DNA of 64,000 nucleotides from AC-32 sp963821495 (lineage in GTDB: Bacteria > Actinomycetota > Thermoleophilia > Gaiellales > Gaiellaceae): NCBI GenBank assembly GCA_963821495.1, contig CAWGEA010000003.1:1674001-1738000 (forward strand). The letters are read 5' to 3'. Of this stretch, positions 57,523-64,000 are shown piece after piece. The translations under genes and the position numbers were made by a program. The notes below the pieces were generated by a model. That model saw nothing but the letters and a program-made list of their open reading frames with translations, made no database searches and was not told the DNA's origin. Each line of letters starts with the position of its first letter. The first letter of the stretch is position 1.

Positions 57523-59584
57523 TCATGCGCCGAAGAGGTTGTGGACGACCAGGTCGATCAGCTTGATGCCGACGAACGGCAAGATCACGCCGCCGAGGCC
57601 GTAGATCAGCAGGTTGCGCCGCAGCAGGGCGGTCGCCCCGATCGCGCGGTACTTGACGCCGCGCAGCGCGAGCGGCACGAGCGCCGGGATGATCAGGGCG
57701 TTGAAGATGATCGCGGAGACGATCGCGCTCTTCGGCGTGCCCAGGTGCATGACGTTCAGCGAGTTCAGCGGCCCACGCTCGCCTGGCTTCGTCGCGTAGG
57801 TGAAGGCGAACATCGCCGGCAGGATCGCGAAGTACTTGGCGACGTCGTTGGCGATCGAGAACGTCGTCAGCGCGCCGCGCGTGATCAGCTGCTGCTTCGC
57901 CACCTCGACGATCTCGATCAGCTTCGTCGGGTTGTTGTCGAGGTCGACCATGTTGCCGGCCTCCTTCGCCGCTGAGGTGCCGGCGTTCATCGCGACGCCG
58001 ACGTCCGACTGCGCGAGCGCGGGAGCGTCGTTGGTGCCGTCACCGGTCATCGCGACCATGCGCCCCTTGGCCTGCTCCTCCTTGATCAGGGCCATCTTCG
58101 CCTCGGGCGTCGCTTCGGCGAGGAAGTCGTCGACGCCTGCCTCCTGGGCGATCACGGCCGCGGTGACGCGGTTGTCGCCGGTGATCATGACCGTGCGGAT
58201 GCCCATCTTCCGCAGCTCGTCGAAGCGCTCGCCCATGCCGCCCTTGACGATGTCCTTCAGGTGGATGACGCCGAGCACGAAGTTGTCCTGGGCGACGACG
58301 AGCGGCGTGCCGCCGGCCCGGGCGATCTTGTCGACCTCCTCGTCGAGGCGCTCGGGCGTATGGCCGCCCTGGTCCTCGCACGAAGCGCTTGATCGCATCG
58401 GCCGCGCCCTTGCGGAGCCGCTTGCCGTCGAAGTCGACGCCGCTCATGCGCGTCGTCGCCGAGAACGGGATGAAGGCGCCTCAGCTCGTCGAGCTCGCGG
58501 CCGCGCAGGCCGTACTGCTCCTTGGCGAGCACGACGATCGAGCGGCCCTCCGGGGTCTCGTCGGCGAGCGAGGAGAGCTGCGCGGCCTCGGCGAGCTCGC
58601 TTCGGCCGACGCCGTCCACGGGCACGAACTCGCTCGCCTGCCGGTTGCCGAGGGTGATCGTGCCCGTCTTGTCGAGCAGGAGCACGTCAACGTCTCCCGC
58701 CGCCTCGACGGCTCGGCCGGACATCGCGAGCACGTTGCGCTGCACCATCCGGTCCATCCCGGCGATGCCGATCGCCGACAGCAGCGCGCCGATCGTGGTC
58801 GGGATGAGCGCGACGAGCAGCGCGATCAGGACCGTCTGCGAGGTCGGCGTGCCCGGCGTAGATCGCGAACGGCCGCAGCGTGACGACCGCGGCCAGGAAG
58901 GTGATCGTGAGGCCCGAGAGCAGGATGTTGAGCGCGATCTCGTTCGGGGTCTTGCGCCGCTCGGCGCCCTCGACGAGCGCGATCATGCGGTCGAGGAACG
59001 ACTTGCCCGGCTCCTGCGTGACCAGCACGACGAGCTGGTCGGAGAGGAGCTTGGTGCCGCCGGTGACGGCCGAGCGGTCGCCGCCGGACTCGCGGATCAC
59101 CGGAGCGGACTCGCCGGTGATCGCGGACTCGTCGACCGAGCCGACGCCCTCGATGATCTCGCCGTCCGCCGGGATGATCTCGCCCGCGTTGACGACGACG
59201 ACGTCGCCCTTCTGCAGCTCGGGCGCGGGCACGTCCTCGATCCCGCCGGTGTCGGAGCGCCGGTGAGCGATCGTCGTCGTCCGCGTCGCGCGCAGCGCGT
59301 TCGCCTGCGCCTTGCCGCGGCCTTCGGCGATCGCCTCGGCGAAGTTCGCGAACAGCACGGTCAGCCAGAGCCAGATCGCGATCACGCCGACGAACCAGAG
59401 CTGGCCGTACTGGCCGCGCGCGAGCTCGAGGAAGAAGATGACGGTGGTGATCACGCTGCCGAGCTCGACGATGAACATCACCGGGTTCCGCACCTGCTGC
59501 CGCGGGTCGAGCTTGGGGAACGAGTCGCGGATCGCGACGAGCGACGAGCTCGCGCGAGAAGACGCTTGCCGACTTGCGTGCCAT
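57523..59584 (-). CDS. kdpB: Potassium-transporting ATPase catalytic subunit KdpB, frameshifted
   Basis: The reconstructed P-type ATPase (about 686 aa) starts MARKSASVFSREL and has VRNPVMFIVELGSVITTVIF, AGEIIPADGEIIEGVGSVDE, the phosphorylation site LLLDKTGTITLGNR, MVAMTGDGTNDAPALAQSD and a membrane C-terminus ending LVVHNLFGA. Phase changes occur near 59550, 58853, 58478 and 58378. Each is a one-base event and the sequence is otherwise intact. It powers K+ uptake by KdpA. The ATG follows the kdpC TAG with no gap. kdpB normally precedes kdpC; here it follows. Confidence 0.88.
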
Positions 59585-60177
59585 CTACTTCCCTTGCTCC
59601 TTGTCGAGGGCGAGGTTCAACTCGAGGACGTTCACGCCGGGCTCGCCGAAGAAGCCCCAGCTCCGTCCGTCGGTGTTCTCGCGAGATCAGCTGCTGCACG
59701 GTGGCGAGCGGGAGGTGCCGGACCGCCGCGACCCGCGGCGCCTGGAGGTCCGCGTAGGCGGGCGAGATGTGCGGGTCGATGCCCGAGCCCGAGGTCGTGA
59801 CGGCGTCGACCGGGATGTCGTGGATCGTCAGGCCGGGGTTGTACGGGCGCTCGAGCTTCAGGATCGCCGCCGCCTGCTGCTTGAACGCCTTGGCGAGGTC
59901 GGGGTTGGTCGGGCCGAGGTTCGCGAAGGTCGTGCCGCCGGCGTTGTAGGCCGGCGCGGTCGCGGAGGGCCGCTCGTGGAAGTACTTCGGCTTGGTGAAG
60001 GCCTGTGCCGCGAGGCGCGAGCCGACGACCTGGCCGTTCGACCTTGATCAGGCTGCCGTCGGCCTGGCTCGAGAAGGCGACCTGCGCGAAGCCGGTGAAG
60101 AGCGCGGGGATCGCGAGCCCGAACACGAGCGTGAGCACGACGACGGCGATCGCGGAGGACTTGAGCTCGCGCAGCAT
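59585..60177 (-). CDS. kdpC: Potassium-transporting ATPase subunit KdpC, frameshifted
   Basis: From ATG 60177 the protein reads LRELKSSAIAVVVLTLVFGL (membrane anchor), then FAQVAFSSQADGSLIKV. After a phase change near 60040 it continues NGQVVGSRLAAQAFTKPKYF, HERPSATAPAYNAGGTTFAN, LGPTNPDLAKAF and VDAVTTSGSGIDPHISPAYA. A second change near 59687 leads to SWGFFGEPGVNVLELNLALD and TAG. About 197 aa, the normal size. It stabilises the KdpFABC complex. It is read in frame from kdpA without a stop between them. Confidence 0.85.
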
Positions 60178-61879
60178 CAGTGCGATCAGCCCCTCGACGA
60201 TCGGCCCGAGCGTCAGGGCCGGGAAGACCATCAGGCCGGCGGTGAGCATGATCACGCCGACGAGCAGCACGACGAACGTCGGCCCGTCGGTGCGGAAGGT
60301 GCCGGCCGACACGGGCGCGACCTTCTTGCCGGCGAGCGAGCCGGCGAGGGCGAGCGCCGCCAGCAGCGGCGCGAAGCGGCCGAGCAGCAGCGCCACCGAC
60401 CCGAACGAGGCGGAGAAGCTCGTCGCGCCGTAGCCGGCGAAGGCGCTGCCGTTGTTGTTCGACTGCGAGGTGTAGGCGTACAGCGCCTCGGTGAACCCGT
60501 GCGCGCCCGGGTTGAAGATCGACTCGAGCCCGGACTTCGTCACGACGGAGACGGCGGCCATGATGAGCACCATCGTCGGGACGAAAAGGGCTCCGACCGC
60601 GGCGTACTTGATCTGCCGCGCCTCGATCTTCTTGCCCAGGTATTCGGGCGTACGGCCCACCATCAGCCCCGCGATGAAGACCGCGATCACGATGTAGAAG
60701 AACATCCCGTACAGGCCGGAGCCGACCCCGCCGAAGATCACCTCGCCGAAGAACATGTTCACGAGCGGGACCGCGCCGCCGTAGGCCGTCAGCGCGTCAT
60801 GGCCGCCGTTGACCGAGCCGTTCGAGGCCTCGGTCGTGACCGTCGCCCAGAGCGCCGTGTTGGCGATGCCGAAGCGAACCTCCTTGTCGGCCATGTTGCC
60901 GCCGCTCTGGCCGTGGCCCTGCGTGATGTTCACGCCGGAGGAGCGGAGTACCTGGGAGCTGTGCTGCTCGGACGGCAGGGCGACGCCGACCCCGATCACG
61001 AAGACCGCGAACATCGCCGCGAACACCATCCAGGCGTGGCGCCGCGCGAGCACCATCTTCCCGAACATGAACACCTGCGCCGCCGGGATCAGCAGGATCG
61101 AGATCACCTCGAGGAAGTTCGTCAGCCCGTTCGGGTTCTCGAAGGGCATGGCGGAGTTCGAGTTGTAGAAGCCGCCGCCGTTCGTCCCCAGCTGCTTGAT
61201 CGCGATCATCAGCGCGACCGGGCCGCGCGCGATCGTCTGGGCGACGCCCTCGAGCGTCTTCGCGGTCGCGTGCCCGGCGAACGTCTGGGGCACGCCCTGC
61301 GAGAGCAGGATCAGCCCGAGGATCAGCGCGAGCGGGAGCAGGATGTAGGTGAGCGAGCGGTAGAGGTCGACCCAGAAGTTGCCGAGCTCCTTCGAGCTCC
61401 GGCGGCTGAGACCGCGGATCACCGCGGCCAGCACGGCCATTCCGACCCCGGCCGAGACGAACTGCTGCACGGCCAGGCCGGCCATCTGCGACAGGTACGA
61501 CATCGTGTACTCGCCGCCGTAGTACTGCCAGTTCGTGTTCGTCACGAAGCTCGCGGTCGTGTTCAGCGCGATGTGCGAGGGCACGCCCTTCAGGTGGTCG
61601 GGGTTGAGGAACAGGTGGCCCTGCAGGCGCTGGATCGCATAGAGCACGCCGAAGAAGAGGATCGATGAAGACGAGCACGCTCTTCGAGTAGCTCTTCCAG
61701 TCCTGCTCACGCTCCCGCTCGGTCCGCACGAGGCGGTAGAAGCCGTTCTCGAGCCCGGACAGCCAGCGGACGCGGAATGCCGGCGCGTAGACCCGCGCCA
61801 TGTACAGGCCGAGCGGGTACGCCAAGGCGATCAGGACGATCGCGTAGACGAGGATCTGGGCGATTCCCTGGCCGGTCAT
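60178..61879 (-). CDS. kdpA: Potassium-transporting ATPase channel subunit KdpA, frameshifted, no stop before kdpC
   Basis: About 567 aa from ATG 61879. It shows the four selectivity-filter-like loops: VTNTNWQYYGGE, IKQLGTNGGGFYNSNSAMPF, EASNGSVNGGHDALTAYGG and SNNNGSAFAGYG, with about ten membrane helices. One phase change lies near 61667 (KSVLVF then ILFFGVLYAIQRLQG). At the 3' end the frame passes TLGPIVEG and runs straight into KdpC. Reducing the GGGG run there by one base would create a TGA after VEG, so the apparent KdpA-KdpC fusion may be an artefact. Confidence 0.9.
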
Positions 61880-61970
61880 CTAGAGCCGCTCCCCGCGGAA
61901 CAGCGCGTAGACGAGGTACGCGAACACGAGGATCGAGATCGCGAGCCCGATGGCGTCGGCGAGCGGACAT
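61880..61970 (-). CDS. kdpF: KdpF, small subunit of the K+-transporting ATPase
   Basis: The minus strand encodes ADAIGLAISILVFAYLVYAL followed by FRGERL and TAG at 61880. That is the canonical single-helix KdpF pattern. The ATG at 61970 is one base out of phase with it, so one extra base is present near 61960. It stabilises the KdpABC complex. ATG overlaps the TGA of the 27-aa ORF upstream. Confidence 0.75.
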
Positions 61971-62053
61971 CAGACCCGCTCGAGCACGTAGAGGAGCAGG
62001 AACACGAAGGCGAAGCAGGCGAGTGCGATGGCGAGCGCCGCGAGGTCGTACAT
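61970..62053 (-). CDS. 27-aa single-helix membrane peptide upstream of kdpF
   Basis: ATG 62053 opens a frame of 27 residues, YDLAALAIALACFAFVFLLL and a short VLERV end, which is almost entirely one membrane helix. Its TGA overlaps the kdpF ATG, and its ATG overlaps the TGA of the preceding small ORF, so it is an integral member of the operon. Small helices of this kind upstream of kdpF recur in Actinobacteria. It might assist assembly of the KDP complex. Confidence 0.6.
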   Translation of the reverse strand: MYDLAALAIALACFAFVFLLLYVLERV

Positions 62054-62216
62054 CAGAGCTTCCCTCCGACGAGCGCCGAGCCCGGCGTGTTGGACGGTGG
62101 AGTGGACTCGTTGCGGCGCGTGGGCGTCGGCACGTCGAGGGCGGAGAGGCCGCGCTCGAGCGTCGCCGCCTCCAGTGCGCGTCCGCCGTGATCGCCGCTC
62201 GAGCACCCAGGCCCAT
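62053..62216 (-). CDS. First small ORF of the kdp operon (about 54 aa, frameshifted)
   Basis: ATG 62216 has TAGGTT six nt upstream (62228-62223), the best promoter in the kdp region. The start GLGARAAITADA changes phase near 62175 and continues LEAATLERGLSALDVPTPTR to a TGA at 62053 that overlaps the next ATG. The product is soluble, hydrophilic and unknown. If real, the leaderless kdp transcript begins at this codon. Confidence 0.45.
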
Positions 62217-62293
62217 GAACCCAACCTACGACCGTCGGCCTGAAGCCCGTGTGAAGGTTGCGGCTCGCAGCGTGAAGAAATCCTGAAGGCGGG

Positions 62294-62988
62294 CTAGCCG
62301 CGCGAAGCCGGATCGACGAGCCGGTAACCGGCGCCGGGCTCGGTCAGCAGGTAGCGCGGCCGTGCCGGGTCGGGCTCGATCTTCCGCCGCAGCTGCGAGA
62401 CGTGGACGTGCAGCAGGTTGGACTCGCTGCCGTAGCCCGGGCCCCAGACTTCCTGCAGGATCGTGCGGTGGGTGAGCAGCTTGCCCTCGTTGCGCGCGAG
62501 GACCGTAGCGAGCTCGAACTGGTGCGGCGTCAGGTGCACCGGCTTGCCCGCCGGCGCGGAGCTCGCGCTTCTCGAGGTCGAGCTCGAGCTCCCCGATCGT
62601 GAGCACCGGCTCGCCCGAGGGGTCGGCCCGCCGCAGCACCGCGCGCAGGCGCGCGATCAGCTCGTCGATCCCGACCGGCTTGGTGACGTAGTCGTCCGCG
62701 CCTGCGTCGAGCGCGGCGACCTTCTCGCGCTCGTCGCCGACCGCCGAGAGGACGATCACCGGCGCCGAGCTCCACGTGCGCAGCTCGCGCACGACCTCGG
62801 TGCCCGTGCCGTCGGGGAGCACGAGGTCGAGGATCACGGCCTCCGGCGGTCGCATCGCCGCGGCGGCCAGCGCGCGCTCGGCGGTCTCGGCCGTCTCGAC
62901 CTCGTAGCCCGCGCCGCGCAGGCTCGTCTGCAGCGCGCGCAGGATCTGCCGCTCGTCGTCGACCACGAGGATGCGCGGCGCCGCTCAC
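62294..62988 (-). CDS. kdpE: KdpE-type response regulator (OmpR family), frameshifted
   Basis: GTG 62988 overlaps the kinase stop (GTGA). After one phase change within the first ten codons (near 62975) the receiver reads ILVVDDERQILRALQTSLRG, with the phospho-acceptor in AVILDLVLPDGTG and the lysine in DDYVTKPVGIDELI. A second change near 62550 leads to the winged helix (HLTPHQFELATVLARNEGKL, LLTEPGAGYRLVDP). The total is about 231 aa. It should activate the kdp operon 70-80 bp downstream. Confidence 0.85.
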
Positions 62989-64000
62989 GCGTCCTCCGCG
63001 GTCGTGCACGCCGGGAGGGCGAGCACGAACGTCGCGCCCTGCCCGGGCCGCGACTCCGCCCAGACGCGTGCGTCGTTCGCCTCCGCGAAGCCGCGCGCGA
63101 TCGCGAGCCCGAGCCCCGCGCCGCGGCCGGCGCCGTCGGTTCCGCGTTGGAAGGGCTCGAAGATGCGCTCCCGATCCTCGGGGCGGACACCCGGGCCCGT
63201 GGTCGACGACCCGCACGAGCACCCGGCTCGGCGTGCCGCGTCGACCTGCACTCGCACCGGCTCGTGCTGCGGGCGAGTACTTGAGCGCGTTCTCGAACAG
63301 GTTGACGAGCACGCGCTCGATCTGCTGCGCGTCGACCCGCACCGCGCGCGCGGCTCCTCGGCAGCTCGACGCTCGATCCGGCGTCCGGCCTCGCCGAGTC
63401 TCGTCGAGCGCCTGGGCGATCGAGGTCGTCGACCGGCCAGACGTCGGGCTCGGGCTGCGCGGCGCCCGCCTCGAGCGCGAGACAGGTCGAGCAGGTTGCC
63501 GATCAGGCGGTCGAGGCGGCCGGCCTCGTGCGAGGATCGTCGCGACGAGCTCCCGCTCGTCGTCGCGAGTCGAGCTCGAGGTCCTCCTGCGCGAGCGCGC
63601 TGGCCGAGGTGAGGATCGCCATCAGCGGGCTGCGCAGGTCGTGGCTGACCGCGCGGAGGATCGCGGTCTTGACCGCGTCGCTGCGCCGCAGCGACTCCGC
63701 CTCGAAGGCTTCCGCCGCGAGCCGCTGCCTGTCGATCGCGACGCCGAGCAGCGATGCGAGCGCGGGCAGCAGGCGCCTGCGAGCGGCGGCGCCTCCGGGC
63801 CTGCGGGTTCACGAGCCGGATCGTCCCGACGCGTCGTCCGTCTGCCAGGAGCGGATGCCGGTCCGGAGCCAGCGTCGCGTCCGGCCCGAGCTCGATCGTC
63901 GCGCGTTCGACCTGCAGCGCGTCCGCGGCCTCCGCGGCGATACGCTCGAGCTCGCCGGTGACGTCGCCGCGCTCCAGCAGCGAGCGCGCGATCTCCGCGA
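62985..64000 (-). CDS. GAF-domain sensor histidine kinase, 5' truncated by window edge, many frameshifts
   Basis: Reading from the window end, a GAF-like segment (ERIAAEAADALQVERATIEL) is followed by the H-box AILRAVSHDLRSPLMAILTS (His near 63642), RLIGNLLDLSR, the N-box NLFENALKYSP near 63285, DHGPG and the G2 box GAGLGLAIARGFAEA. The coding signal hops phase at least five times over 700 bp. It overlaps kdpE by 4 nt and is probably the kinase that completes the split KdpD system. The 5' end is outside the window. Confidence 0.75.
   Translation of the reverse strand, partial: AEIARSLLERGDVTGELERIAAEAADALQVERATIELGPDATLAPDRHPLLADGRRVGTIRLVNPQARRRRRSQAPAARARIAARRRDRQAAARGGSLRGGVAAAQRRGQDRDPPRGQPRPAQPADGDPHLGQRARAGGPRARLATTSGSSSRRSSHEAGRLDRLIGNLLDLSRARGGRRAARARRLAGRRPRSPRRSTRLGEAGRRIERRAAEEPRARCGSTRSRSSACSSTCSRTRSSTRPQHEPVRVQVDAARRAGCSCGSSTTGPGVRPEDRERIFEPFQRGTDGAGRGAGLGLAIARGFAEANDARVWAESRPGQGATFVLALPACTTAEDA

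Noticed and set aside
57523..62988. Programmed frameshifting in the kdp genes
   Set aside because: The shifts occur at many unrelated sites, in every gene and mostly as extra bases in G/C runs, without slippery heptamers or conserved positions. Sequence error is simpler.
1..64000. CRISPR arrays, tRNA and rRNA genes
   Set aside because: I looked for regular spaced repeats, acceptor-stem/T-loop patterns and rRNA cores and saw none. Short RNA genes could still be missed by eye.
1..64000. Insertion sequences, transposases, integrases or prophage genes
   Set aside because: No DDE or recombinase motifs and no terminal inverted repeats next to an ORF were found. Even the GNAT remnant region has no transposase.

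Overview
The window is very GC-rich bacterial chromosome with dense, strongly GC3-biased genes. Actinobacterial traits include an AfsR/SARP-type regulator, an LLM flavin-dependent oxidoreductase and many TANNNT -10 boxes only 6-9 nt upstream of ATG/GTG starts (leaderless transcripts). I read it as an actinobacterium, probably Thermoleophilia-like (Solirubrobacterales/Gaiellales). That placement is inference: there is no rRNA or tRNA gene in the window to test it.

Layout. 0-2 kb: a broken PAS/GAF sensor and a single-domain response regulator. 2-6 kb: a membrane protein, pdxT-yebC, two small ferredoxin-fold-like proteins and a secreted HELSE-motif protein. 6-11 kb: an LLM oxidoreductase/GNAT pair, a D-Ala-D-Ala carboxypeptidase and ruvC-ruvA-ruvB. 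11-18.5 kb: an arsR/SRPBCC pair, a frameshifted beta-propeller gene, recJ, two tandem paralogous miniproteins and bifunctional rel. 18.5-26 kb (minus strand): a sulfatase/methyltransferase/50-aa membrane protein cassette, a GAF reductase-like gene, a thioesterase, a LysR regulator and a phosphomannomutase. 26-33.4 kb: a cyclase-ATPase, a PAP2 phosphatase, a nuclease-like TIM barrel, and a ccmE/CcmI-like/zinc-ribbon/M23 peptidase group. 33.4-38.4 kb: mntH with a palindromic operator candidate, hpt, a PD-(D/E)XK-like protein, the DUF47-Pit phosphate transporter pair and small secreted proteins.

38.8-47.4 kb is the most interesting part. A giant SARP-cyclase-ATPase gene stands back to back with a tightly overlapping operon: metallophosphoesterase, cyclic 2,3-diphosphoglycerate synthetase, 2-phosphoglycerate kinase, a divergent GlpX-type phosphatase, a GFA-family protein and a DUF59 protein. 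Together the synthetase and kinase would make cyclic 2,3-diphosphoglycerate, a compatible solute known from hyperthermophilic methanogens. A tandem 20-bp direct repeat lies in the divergent promoter region.

47.4-56 kb holds secreted and surface proteins, including one with five Ig-like modules, plus a GNAT gene and its 5' remnant copy, a methyltransferase and a tryptophanase. 55.9-64 kb is a complete potassium-uptake locus: a GAF histidine kinase and KdpE, then two tiny ORFs, kdpF, kdpA, kdpC, kdpB, a KdpD sensor domain and a Usp protein. The gene order is A-C-B rather than the usual A-B-C.

Data quality. From about 49.9 kb to the right end almost every long gene carries single-base frameshifts. 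Codon bias and catalytic motifs remain intact across the breaks. Isolated cases also occur near 140 and at 12.95/13.06 kb. I interpret most as sequence errors rather than decay, so coordinates there are for the reconstructed gene spans.
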